64,000 nt of DNA from Lichenicoccus sp964242335 (GTDB taxonomy: Bacteria; Pseudomonadota; Alphaproteobacteria; Acetobacterales; Acetobacteraceae): assembly GCA_964242335.1 (NCBI GenBank), contig CAXTAY010000015.1, positions 1 through 64,000 on the forward strand, read 5' to 3'. Shown here piece after piece: positions 51,224 through 59,753 of the stretch. Both the position numbers and the translations under genes were made by a program. Numbering within the stretch: position 1 is the first letter of the stretch; the number at the start of each line of letters is the position of its first letter. The notes beneath the pieces were generated by a model that was not told the DNA's origin, searched no databases, and worked only from the letters and a program-made list of their open reading frames with translations.

Positions 51224-53260
51224 CTAAGGCAAACCGGTGCGGTAGACTATCCGGCCCGGCGGGACCGGGCGAGACGCCGCCAGGCGACGGCGAACCCGCG
51301 CCGCCACGGCGTCCGGGGTGATGCCGAACTGCCGGTACAGCTCGTCGGCCGGTGCGGAGATCCCGTACTCGTCGATCCCGATGAAGATCCCCCCGGGGCC
51401 GAGCCAGCGCTCCCACCCGAAGCCGGACGCCGCCTCGATGCCGACCCGCAGCGCCGATCCGAGCACCGCGTCGCGGTAGCCGGCGCCCTGGGCGGAGAAC
51501 AGCTCCCAGCAGGGCAGCGAGACGACCGCGGCGGCGATCCCGTGCACGGCCAGTCGGTCACGCGCCTCGATCGCGATCCCGACCTCGGGGCCGGTGGCGA
51601 TCAGCGTCGCCTCGCGCGCGCGTCCCGGCGGGACGTCGGCCAGCAGGTAGCCACCACGGGCGCAGCCGTCCTCGTCCGCGCGCCGGTCCGGCCGTGCACG
51701 CTCGTCGAGGTCGGGCGGGATATGCGACGAGAACGCGATCAGGCTGGGCCCGTCGACGCGCTGCAGGGCGAGCTGCCAGCACTGCATCATCTCGGCGCCG
51801 TCGGCCGGGCGGAACACGGCGACGTTGGGCATCGCGCGCAGGCTCGCGAGCTGCTCGACCGGCTGCCAGGCGGCGCCGTCCTCGCCCAGCGCCAACCCGT
51901 CGTGGGTGAGCAGGTGGATCACCTGACGCCGCATCAGGGCCGCCAGCCGCAGCGCCGGGCGCATGCGGTCGACAGCGATGAACGAGGCCGAGCCGCAGGC
52001 CAGCAGCCCGCCATGCAGCGCGATGCCGTTCAGCAGCGCCGCCATGCCGTGCTCCTGGGTGCCTAGGCAGAGCGCGCGGCCGATCCGGCCGGCGCCGCGG
52101 GCATTCGGTCCCGGGCGGCTCAGCTGCGGCATGCTGGGCAGTCCCGGCTCGCAGGACAGGCTGACGAACTCCGGCAGCAGGCTCAGCAGCGCGTCCAGAC
52201 CGCGTCGCGCCCCGGACCGGTCGCGCGCCGCGGTCGGGTCGGCCTGCGCCTCCGCCTCGAGGTCCGGCTGCCGCCACGCCTCGCGCCACGACCGGCTCCA
52301 CTGCGCGGGCAGGGTGCTGCCGACGACGCGGGCGAACTCGTCGCGGTCGCGGTGGCGGGCGAGGCGCTTGAGCCAGCCGCGTCGCGCGCCGTTGCCGCGC
52401 CGCGCGCGTGCGCGCCAGGCCTCGCCGCGCGGAGCCTGCAGCTGCGGATCGCCCGCGTCGGTCGGCGCTCCGCCGCGATGCACGACGCAGGCGATCAGGC
52501 TCGGCTTGCGTCCACGCACGGCGCTGGCGATCGCCTGGCCGATCGCGTCGGGATCGTGCGCGTCCACCTGCCGCACCGCCCAGCCGCAGGCGGCGAAGCG
52601 CGCCATCGGGTCGAATCGCGCCGTGTCCGGATCTGCCGCCGCCGCCTCGGCGCGCAGGTCGAGCTCGAACAGCACGGTCAACCGGTCCAGCCGCATCTGG
52701 CCTGCCAGTGCCGCCGCCTCCAGGGCGACGCCGGCGGAGAGATCGGTCTCGCAGGCGAGCACCCAGCTTCGGTGATCCACCAGGGAGTGGCCGAACCGCG
52801 CCGCCAGGATGCGCTCGGCCACCGCCATGCCAGCGGCGGTGGCGATGCCCTGGCCGGCCGGCCCGACCGCCATCTCCACGCCGGGGTGCTGGCCGAAGCC
52901 GAACAGCGCGCCGGCGGCGCCGTCCGCCGTGGCCTCGCCGGGTGCCGCCTCCTCGCTCAGCGCCAGCAGCGCGCGCAGCAGCGGCGCGAAGCGCGCGGCG
53001 GAGACCACGAAGCGGTCCCGGTCCGGCCAGTGCGGGTCGCCGGAATCAAAGCGCAGGAAGCGACTCCACAGCACGCTGGCGACCTCGACCATGCCCGCCG
53101 CGTGATCGCCGCGATGCGGCTGGCGCAGCAACGCGAGGTGAAGTGCCGCGGCCAGCGCGCGATCATCCGGTGCCGGGTCCGCCCCCGGCCCTGCCGCCGC
53201 GCCGGTGCCCGGGTACGCGTCCAGGGCCGGAGCCGGTGAGAAGCCGAGACCGCGTTGCAT
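51224..53260 (-). CDS. tkt: Transketolase-like protein with degraded active site
   Basis: 678 residues, the length of a transketolase, with recognisable landmarks (WPDRDRFVVSAARF, GPAGQGIATAAGMAVAE, GTQEHGMAALLNGIALHGG, HDGLALGEDGAAWQPVEQL). Aligned by eye to E. coli TktA, key residues differ: His26 is Arg50, His66 is Arg90, the GDG with Mg ligand Asp155 is Cys-Glu-Thr (170-172), Asn185 is Asp201, His473 is Trp and Arg520 is Ser, while Glu411 and Asp469 equivalents remain. It may be inactive, have a new substrate, or use cofactor differently. It heads the gap-pgk set. The ATG at 53260 gives the normal N-terminal length; open frame to 53620 is probably non-coding. Confidence 0.85.
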   Translation of the reverse strand: MQRGLGFSPAPALDAYPGTGAAAGPGADPAPDDRALAAALHLALLRQPHRGDHAAGMVEVASVLWSRFLRFDSGDPHWPDRDRFVVSAARFAPLLRALLALSEEAAPGEATADGAAGALFGFGQHPGVEMAVGPAGQGIATAAGMAVAERILAARFGHSLVDHRSWVLACETDLSAGVALEAAALAGQMRLDRLTVLFELDLRAEAAAADPDTARFDPMARFAACGWAVRQVDAHDPDAIGQAIASAVRGRKPSLIACVVHRGGAPTDAGDPQLQAPRGEAWRARARRGNGARRGWLKRLARHRDRDEFARVVGSTLPAQWSRSWREAWRQPDLEAEAQADPTAARDRSGARRGLDALLSLLPEFVSLSCEPGLPSMPQLSRPGPNARGAGRIGRALCLGTQEHGMAALLNGIALHGGLLACGSASFIAVDRMRPALRLAALMRRQVIHLLTHDGLALGEDGAAWQPVEQLASLRAMPNVAVFRPADGAEMMQCWQLALQRVDGPSLIAFSSHIPPDLDERARPDRRADEDGCARGGYLLADVPPGRAREATLIATGPEVGIAIEARDRLAVHGIAAAVVSLPCWELFSAQGAGYRDAVLGSALRVGIEAASGFGWERWLGPGGIFIGIDEYGISAPADELYRQFGITPDAVAARVRRRLAASRPVPPGRIVYRTGLP

Positions 53261-53345
53261 CGGGCAAGCTATAGGTGGCACGCGCCGGGTGCGGCAAGCC
53301 GGCTCGCCTTGCCGCGCTGGTCGATCCCTGCGAGCCTGTACTGCC

Positions 53346-53813
53346 ATGCCGAACCCTGCCGCACGCGCGCTCGCCACACTGTTCTGCTGCGCCTTCTGCT
53401 GTGCCCTGGCGGCGGGCTGCGACCTGGTCGACCAGCGCAGCTTCGACCGCAGCGCCGGTCGCGCGCCGGTGCCGCGTGCGCCGCCGCCGGTGGTCAGCAC
53501 CGCCAGGCCGATCCCGCCGCTGTTCGTGGTGCGGTCCGGGCAGCCGGAGCAGGACTGGCAGCCGCAGCTGCGCCGCGCCGTCGCGCAGGCGCTGTCGCGC
53601 AAGCCCAACGTGCTGTTCACCGTGGAGAGCGTCGCCCCCGTGGCATCGACGCCGGCGGCGCAGGCCGCCTCGCTGCGCGCGAGCGTGGCGCTGCAGGGTC
53701 GTCCGGTGGCCGACGCGATCAGCGCCGACGGCGCGCCGCCGGCGCAGGTGGAGCTGACCGCGTCCTCCGATCCGGCGGTGAAACGGCCCGAGGTCAGGGT
53801 CTACGTGCATTAG
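53346..53813 (+). CDS. Putative lipoprotein
   Basis: 155 residues. The signal region LATLFCCAFCCALAAGC ends in a lipobox (Ala-Ala-Gly-Cys, Cys near residue 25). The mature part has a Pro/Arg-rich linker and then a compact ~90-residue domain (PPLFVVRSGQPEQDWQPQLR to VEVRVYVH-like end) not recognised. Divergent from the transketolase gene across an 85-bp gap. Function unknown. Confidence 0.65.
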   Translation: MPNPAARALATLFCCAFCCALAAGCDLVDQRSFDRSAGRAPVPRAPPPVVSTARPIPPLFVVRSGQPEQDWQPQLRRAVAQALSRKPNVLFTVESVAPVASTPAAQAASLRASVALQGRPVADAISADGAPPAQVELTASSDPAVKRPEVRVYVH

Positions 53814-53853
53814 CCCGCGGCCACGCAACGCGGCACTGCTCGACGGGCTGGCG

Positions 53854-54690
53854 GTGGAGCGCCTGCTGGGCGTCGAGATCGGCCCGCTCGACCGCCCGGT
53901 GCTGCGACGCGAGATGGGCCGGGTGCTGTATGTCGACCATGCCGACACGACGAGCCTGCGCGCGAAATACGCCGACGACCCCGGCGTGCGCGCGGAGTCG
54001 ATCATGGAGATCGACTGGGTCTGGGATGAGGACGGCCTGGACGGGCTGGTGCGGCGTCATGGCGCGGTCGACTACGTGATCGCCTCGCACGTCGCCGAGC
54101 ACGTGCCCGACCTGATCGGCTGGCTGCAGGCGCTCGGCCGGGCGCTGGCGGCGGATGGCGAGATCCGGCTGGTGGTGCCCGACAAGCGGTTCTGCTTCGA
54201 CCACCACCGCGACGAGAGCGGCATCGCCGACCTGCTGGCGGCGCACGCCGCGGGGTCGCGGGCACCGTCGCTGGCGCGGATCGCCGACTATTTCCTGCAC
54301 GTCGTCGAGGTCGACACGCCGGCGGCGTGGGCCGGGCGGCCGCCGCCGCCGCCGCTGGTCGACGCCGAACGCTATCGCTGGGCCGAGCGGGTCTGCCGCG
54401 AGGTCCGGGACAGCGGCCGCTACCAGGACGTGCATTGCTGGGTGTTCACGCCGCGCCGCCTCTGCCTGCTGCTGGCCGAGCTGGCGGCGTTCGGCGTGCT
54501 GCAGCTGGAGTGCACGCTGTTCCGCGACACGGAGCGCGACGGCCTGGAGTTCCTGCTCGGCCTGCGCCCGCAGCCCGACGCCGCGCGCGCCGAGGCGAGC
54601 TGGCGCGAGGCCGCGGCACGGGCAGTGGCCGCGCCCGACCCTCCGCCGCCCGCCCGCGCATCGCTGCGCCGGTGGCTAATGCGGTCGTGA
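53854..54690 (+). CDS. Class I SAM-dependent methyltransferase-like protein
   Basis: 278 residues from GTG 53854. The N-terminal ERLLGVEIGPLDRPVL and VLYVDHADT, then VDYVIASHVAEHVPDLIGWL and LAADGEIRLVVPDKRFCFDH are a compact SAM-methyltransferase pattern. The C-terminal 60 residues are Ala/Pro-rich. The conserved motif starts three residues after the GTG, so the real start may be upstream; only CTG codons (53836, 53848) are in frame before the previous gene's stop. The substrate is unknown. Confidence 0.72.
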   Translation: MERLLGVEIGPLDRPVLRREMGRVLYVDHADTTSLRAKYADDPGVRAESIMEIDWVWDEDGLDGLVRRHGAVDYVIASHVAEHVPDLIGWLQALGRALAADGEIRLVVPDKRFCFDHHRDESGIADLLAAHAAGSRAPSLARIADYFLHVVEVDTPAAWAGRPPPPPLVDAERYRWAERVCREVRDSGRYQDVHCWVFTPRRLCLLLAELAAFGVLQLECTLFRDTERDGLEFLLGLRPQPDAARAEASWREAAARAVAAPDPPPPARASLRRWLMRS

Positions 54691-54768
54691 CCTCGAGACA
54701 TCCCGATCCACGCATGGGAGTCTGGGGCCTCAGGCCCAGCGGGTCCGGGGCAGAGCCCTGGCCTGACC

Positions 54769-55644
54769 CTAGGGCGAGCGTTCGCCCCGCCGCAGCGCAT
54801 CGAGCTGCGCCCGGGCAAAGCTGGAGGCCTCGCTCTCGGGCACCAAGGCGAGGAAGCGCTCGAGGCAGTGGATCACGTCGCTCGCGTGGCCGAGCTCGCG
54901 GTGCAGGTCGGCGGCGTTCAGCCAGTTCCCGGCCTCGTCCGGCGCGATGCACAGCATGCCCTGCAGCGATCGCAGCGCCGCGTCCGCGGCTCCCGCGCTG
55001 CGGCGACGCTGCACCAGGTTGCGCTGCAGGCGGAGCAGCACGTCGCGGGTGCGCATCGGCCGGAGCATGCCGGCCGCCAGCGGCGTGTCCACGCCATGCG
55101 TCCGCTGCAGCAGCGTCAGCAGGTCGGAAGCGTCGAGGGTGGCGCCGCCGTCGAAGGCGTCGATCACCACCGTGCTCCCGGACGGCCGCCGCGCCGGCCG
55201 CGCCGGCCGCCGGTGCGACGCAGGTGGCGCGAGTGCCACCAGGAAGTGGCCCGGGAAGTCGACCCCGTGCCCCTCCCAGCCGGCGGCGCGGATGCAATGC
55301 AGCCACAGGATTCCGAGCGCCACCGGCAGTCCGCGACGCCGCTCGATGACGCGGATCAGGTTGGCGTTGTCGAGGTCGTCGTAGGTCTCGCTGTCGCCGC
55401 GATAGCCGAAGCGGGCGTGGATCAGCCCGGCCAGCGCGCCCACCTGGGCTTCGGCGCTGCGGTGCGACAGCACGGCGCCGATCGCCGCCGCCTCGCGCGC
55501 GAGCTCGGAGAGATGCGCCGATGCCGCCTGCCAATCCTCGAGCGGCGCATCGAGGCGGGCCAGCTGCAGCGCCGCGGTGGCCGGTTCGATCTCGATGTCG
55601 GGCAGCAACCCGATCGCATCCAGCGCCTGCCAGGGCTCGGCCAA
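54769..55644 (-). CDS. SirB1/transglutaminase-like and TPR protein
   Basis: 291 residues. The transglutaminase-like core of SirB1 proteins is seen in YRGDSETYDDLDNANLIRVI, RRGLPVALGILWLHCIRAAG and GVDFPGHFLVAL. Its C-terminal ~90 residues hold TPR-like helices (RNLVQRRRSAGAADAALRSL, NAADLHRELGH). Function is not established in this family. The coding region lies 20 bp downstream of the flavin oxidase gene on the same strand. Confidence 0.85.
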   Translation of the reverse strand: MAEPWQALDAIGLLPDIEIEPATAALQLARLDAPLEDWQAASAHLSELAREAAAIGAVLSHRSAEAQVGALAGLIHARFGYRGDSETYDDLDNANLIRVIERRRGLPVALGILWLHCIRAAGWEGHGVDFPGHFLVALAPPASHRRPARPARRPSGSTVVIDAFDGGATLDASDLLTLLQRTHGVDTPLAAGMLRPMRTRDVLLRLQRNLVQRRRSAGAADAALRSLQGMLCIAPDEAGNWLNAADLHRELGHASDVIHCLERFLALVPESEASSFARAQLDALRRGERSP

Positions 55645-55664
55645 GCTCGCCTCCTACGCCACGC

Positions 55665-57149
55665 TCATTCGGGCAGCAGCTTGCCGGGGTTGAACAGCCC
55701 GCGCGGATCGAGTGCGTGCTTGATCCGGCGCATCGTCTCCAGCTCGGCGCCGCCGCGCCAGTCCTGCATCATGTAGGTCTTGAGGCGTCCGACGCCATGC
55801 TCGGCCGAGAACGAGCCGTCGAGCCTGCGCACCACCGCGCAGACCGCGTCCATCAGCTCGTGGTCGCGGGCGAGGAAGGCGGCGCGCGGCATTGCCTCGG
55901 GCTGCACCAGGTTGAAGTGGATGTTGCCGTCGCCGAGATGCCCGAACGGCACCACGCGTATCCCCGGCATCAGCGCCCGGCACGCCTCGCCGGCCAGCCG
56001 GATCAGCTCCGGCACCCGGGAGACCGGCACCGAGACGTCGTTCTTGACGCTGCCGCCGGCGCGCTTCTGTGCCTCCGGGTGCTCCTCGCGCAGCCGCCAG
56101 ATCGCGTCGCGCTGCGCACCGCTCTCGGCGATCACCGCGTCCAGCACCGTGCCGTCCTCCAGCGCCTCGGCGAGCACGGACTCCATCAGGGTGCGCAGGT
56201 CGGCCCGGTCGCGCGCGGTGGCGAGCTCGACCAGCACGTAGTCCGGCGCCGGCTCGGCGAGCGGCAGCACCGCGCCGTCGATCAGGCCGGTCACCATCGC
56301 CATGCTGGCGCCGGACATGAACTCGAAGGCCTGGATCGCCGATGCATCGGCGGCGCGGAAGCGGGTGAACAGGGCGAGTGCCGCCTCCGGCGAGGGCAGG
56401 CCGCACAGCGCCACCTCGATCGTGCGCGGCATCGGTGCGAGCTGCAGGATCGCCGCGGTGATGACGCCGAGCGTGCCCTCGGAGCCCACCAGCAGGTGCC
56501 GCAGCGCGTAGCCGGTGTTGTCCTTGCGCAGCCGCCGCATGCCGTGGAATACGCTGCCGTCCGGCAGCACCGCCTCGATCCCGAGCAGCAGCTCGCGCGC
56601 GTTGCCGTAGCGCACCGTGTTGTTGCCGCCGGCGTTGGTCGCGAGCACGCCGCCGATCTGCGCCGAGCCTTCGGAGGCGATCGAGAGCGGCAGCTTGCAC
56701 CCGGCCGCGGCCGCCGCGTCCTGCGCCGCCTTCAGGGTGACGCCGGCCTCCACCGACAGGGTCATGTCGACCGGATCGATGCCGCGGATGCGGTTCAGGC
56801 GCGACAGGTTGAGGATGACCTCGCTGCCGTCCTCTCCCACCGCCGCACCGCCGACCATGCTGGTGTTGCCGCCCTGGGGCACCAGGCGCACGCCGTGGCG
56901 GACGCACAGCCGGACCGCGTCGGCCACCGCCTCGGTGTCGGCGGGGCGGATCACCGCCAGCGCGCGGCCGTGATACAGGCCGCGCCAGTCCTCGCAATAT
57001 GCGTCGGTGTCGTCGTGCCCGGTCAGCACGCCGGCGTCACCGAGGCGGCGGCGCAGCGCGTCGATCAGTCCGACATCGTCGGGCAGGAGGTCTGGCATCG
57101 GTGGGAGATCTGGCATCTGCGAGAGGTCTGGCATCGGGATGTCCGGCAT
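55665..57149 (-). CDS. FAD-binding 2-hydroxyacid dehydrogenase (GlcD/D-2-hydroxyglutarate type)
   Basis: 494 residues from ATG 57149. The PCMH-type FAD domain has RLVPQGGNTSMVGGAAV, IGGVLATNAGGNNTVRYG and VGSEGTLGVITAAIL. The C-terminal cap has VVPFGHLGDGNIHFNLV and SAEHGVGRLKT. This pattern covers D-lactate, glycolate and D-2-hydroxyglutarate dehydrogenases; the substrate is not decided. Residues 1-22 are repeats of MPD(I/L)P or close variants. ATG 57149 has AGGAG upstream; 57206 lies in a repeat and 57098 would omit the repeats. Confidence 0.85.
   Translation of the reverse strand: MPDIPMPDLSQMPDLPPMPDLLPDDVGLIDALRRRLGDAGVLTGHDDTDAYCEDWRGLYHGRALAVIRPADTEAVADAVRLCVRHGVRLVPQGGNTSMVGGAAVGEDGSEVILNLSRLNRIRGIDPVDMTLSVEAGVTLKAAQDAAAAAGCKLPLSIASEGSAQIGGVLATNAGGNNTVRYGNARELLLGIEAVLPDGSVFHGMRRLRKDNTGYALRHLLVGSEGTLGVITAAILQLAPMPRTIEVALCGLPSPEAALALFTRFRAADASAIQAFEFMSGASMAMVTGLIDGAVLPLAEPAPDYVLVELATARDRADLRTLMESVLAEALEDGTVLDAVIAESGAQRDAIWRLREEHPEAQKRAGGSVKNDVSVPVSRVPELIRLAGEACRALMPGIRVVPFGHLGDGNIHFNLVQPEAMPRAAFLARDHELMDAVCAVVRRLDGSFSAEHGVGRLKTYMMQDWRGGAELETMRRIKHALDPRGLFNPGKLLPE
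57096..57149. repeat. Short repeats encoding MPDxP units
   Basis: On the minus strand, ATG-CC(A/G/C)-GA(C/T) motifs recur at 57149, 57134, 57116 and 57098, giving MPDIP, MPDLSQ, MPDLPP and MPDLLP. The spacings are 15, 18 and 18 bp. They lie at the 5' end of the flavin oxidase gene and make the start codon ambiguous. Confidence 0.7.
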
Positions 57150-57164
57150 GCTCCAGGGCTCCTG

Positions 57165-57221
57165 CTTCGGGGCCCCACGCTTCAGGGTCCACGCTTCAGG
57201 GCCCATGCTTCAGGGTGAGGT
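57165..57221. repeat. 14-bp tandem repeat over the stop of the coiled-coil gene
   Basis: Copies begin at 57165 (15 bp), 57180, 57194 and 57208 and follow CTTCRGGGYCCACG with decay at the ends. The last includes the stop (57210-57212) of the leftward 57210-57749 gene. The copies then run downstream toward the flavin oxidase start. Confidence 0.75.
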
Positions 57222-57749
57222 GAGGTAGCGGGAATTATCGAGGTGCGGCGAGGGCGATATGGCCTGGATCACCGAGGCGCCGGCGATGCCCAGCAGCACG
57301 CCGCAGATCAGGCACAGCGCCATCAGGATCCGCTTCGGCCGGCTGTCGGCACTCACCCGTAGCAGGGCCTGCTGGGCCTCGGCGCGTGCCTGGCGGGTAA
57401 TGTGCAGCTCCGAGCGAAGCGCCTCGTTGCGCGCGGTGGCGCCGCGCAGGTCGAGGTCGAGCTTGTTGATGTCCGCGGTCAGCTGCGAGATGCGGGTGCG
57501 CGCCGCCTGTAGCTCCGGGGCGCCGGTGCGCGGTGCGCGGGCGCGCGCGGTCGCCGCCGGACGCGGCGCCGGCGGGTTGGGCGCGATCGCGACGAACAGG
57601 TTCTTCAGCGCCCCGCCGGTGATCGCGTTGCGGCGCGCCCGCGCGCGGATCGCCTCCAGCGCGTTGGCGGACTGCCCGGGCTGGTCCTCCAGCACCAGGG
57701 CGAGGATGTCCGACAGCGTCTTCAGCTCCTTGGGGTCGATCTGGCTCAT
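57210..57749 (-). CDS. Membrane-anchored coiled-coil protein of unknown function
   Basis: 179 residues. The N-terminal ~45 residues are soluble helix, followed by a Pro/Ala-rich linker. A coiled coil (ISQLTADINKLDLDLRGATA through ITRQARAEAQQALLRV) precedes one membrane helix (ILMALCLICGVLLGIAGAS) near the C-terminus. This is a tail-anchored layout. Its ATG overlaps the tsaC stop as ATGA, so it is translated with tsaC, though no functional link is known. Confidence 0.62.
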   Translation of the reverse strand: MSQIDPKELKTLSDILALVLEDQPGQSANALEAIRARARRNAITGGALKNLFVAIAPNPPAPRPAATARARAPRTGAPELQAARTRISQLTADINKLDLDLRGATARNEALRSELHITRQARAEAQQALLRVSADSRPKRILMALCLICGVLLGIAGASVIQAISPSPHLDNSRYLTSP

Positions 57750-58759
57750 CCGGCCGGCCGCGCCTCCGGTCGCGGTGCCGCGGCGCGATGCAGCCGGTCG
57801 CGGATCGCGAGCCCGAGCCCGTGCGCCGGGATCGGCATCACCGCGATTCCGGTCAGCCCGCGACGGGGCGCCTCCGCATCGAGCCAGCGCAGGCCGGCGA
57901 ACAGCCGCGAGGCGGCCTGCTCTAGGTCACCCGCGGCGCTGAGGTTCCAGAGCAGGGAGACGCCCGCGGGAGCCGCACCGAAGGCGAGCAGCGCCTCGCC
58001 CGCATCTGCGCCGTCGGCATCGAGACGGACCGGCAGGCGCGGCGCGTAGTGCGAGGCCAGCATGCCCGGCGAGGCTGGCGCCGCCGGGGCCGGCGCCTGG
58101 TGACGGCGCAGCAACCGCACCCCGCGGGCGGCCAGCAGCGCCTCGATGGCTTCGGCGGGCACACCGCCCGGACGCAGCAGCTCCGCCTCGTCGCGACTCA
58201 GGTCGAGCACCGTGCTCTCGAGCCCGACCGGGCAGGGACCGCAATCGAGCACCGCGTCGATCCGCCCGCCGAGGCCGTCGAGCACGTGCGCGGCCTCGGT
58301 CGGGCTGACCCGTCCGGACGGGTTGGCCGAGGGGGCGGCGACCGGCCAGTCCACCGCGCGCAGCAGGGCGCGCGCGGCGCTGCCCGAGGGAACCCGGATC
58401 GCCAGCGTGGACGATCCGGCCGAGACTGCGTCGCAGACGCGGGCGTCGCGCCGCCGCTCCAGCACCAGGGTCAGCGGCCCGGGCCAGAACGCGTCGGCGA
58501 GGAGACGCGCGAGCGGGGTCTGCCGCACCTCGCGGAACGCCGCCTCGGCATCCGCCACATGCGCGATCAGGGGATTGTGCGGCGGCCGCCGCTTGGCCGC
58601 ATAGACCGCCGCCACCGCCTGCGGCTGCCCGGCATCGGCACCCAGCCCGTAGACCGTCTCGGTGCCGAACGCGACCAGCCGACCGTCGCGCAGCAGTGCC
58701 GCCGCCCGCGCGATGCCGGCCGCATCCGCCTCGAGACGCTGCGTCGCTACCGTCCGCAT
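57746..58759 (-). CDS. tsaC: Threonylcarbamoyl-AMP synthase (Sua5 type)
   Basis: 337 residues. The YrdC domain (GRLVAFGTETVYGLGADAG, KRRPPHNPLIAHVADA, LAIRVPSGSAA, PVAAPSANPSGRVSPT) makes the threonylcarbamoyl adenylate used for t6A37 tRNA modification. The extra C-terminal domain (GMLASHYAPRLPV to end) marks the longer Sua5 form. The product works upstream of MtaB, encoded at 42.7 kb, which modifies t6A further. ATG 58759 is chosen; the frame continues upstream without similarity. Confidence 0.93.
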   Translation of the reverse strand: MRTVATQRLEADAAGIARAAALLRDGRLVAFGTETVYGLGADAGQPQAVAAVYAAKRRPPHNPLIAHVADAEAAFREVRQTPLARLLADAFWPGPLTLVLERRRDARVCDAVSAGSSTLAIRVPSGSAARALLRAVDWPVAAPSANPSGRVSPTEAAHVLDGLGGRIDAVLDCGPCPVGLESTVLDLSRDEAELLRPGGVPAEAIEALLAARGVRLLRRHQAPAPAAPASPGMLASHYAPRLPVRLDADGADAGEALLAFGAAPAGVSLLWNLSAAGDLEQAASRLFAGLRWLDAEAPRRGLTGIAVMPIPAHGLGLAIRDRLHRAAAPRPEARPAG

Positions 58760-58804
58760 GAGTTCCGCCCGACCACCCGTCCCCGCATCGAAGGGAGCCA
58801 CCAT

Positions 58805-58836
58805 AGCACCTGGCGCTAGGTTTTGAGCAGCTGGTG

Positions 58837-58846
<10 letters not shown>
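58805..58846. repeat. 21-bp tandem duplication over the cysQ stop
   Basis: Copies at 58805-58825 and 58826-58846 differ at three bases (AGCASCTGGYGCTAGGTTYTG). The second, nearer to the leftward cysQ gene, contains its stop (CTA at 58837-58839 on the plus strand). Confidence 0.8.
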
Positions 58847-59604
<758 letters not shown>

Positions 59605-59753
59605 CCCCGACACCTAGCGGGAGCGGGAGCGGGCGGGAAGGGGCTCCGCACGTCCTGGGAGCAGGGCGCGGGCGACGCGGCGGGCTGGCTCTGCCACGAA
59701 ATGTCACATAACTAGGCGGCAGGCCGAACCGGCCCGGATCCGGAGACGACGCG

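Noticed and set aside
54700..54775. GGGGCAGAGCCCTGG-type palindromes before the SirB1 gene
   Set aside because: Short, with no T-run; looks like a dispersed high-G+C repeat and could not be assigned a function.
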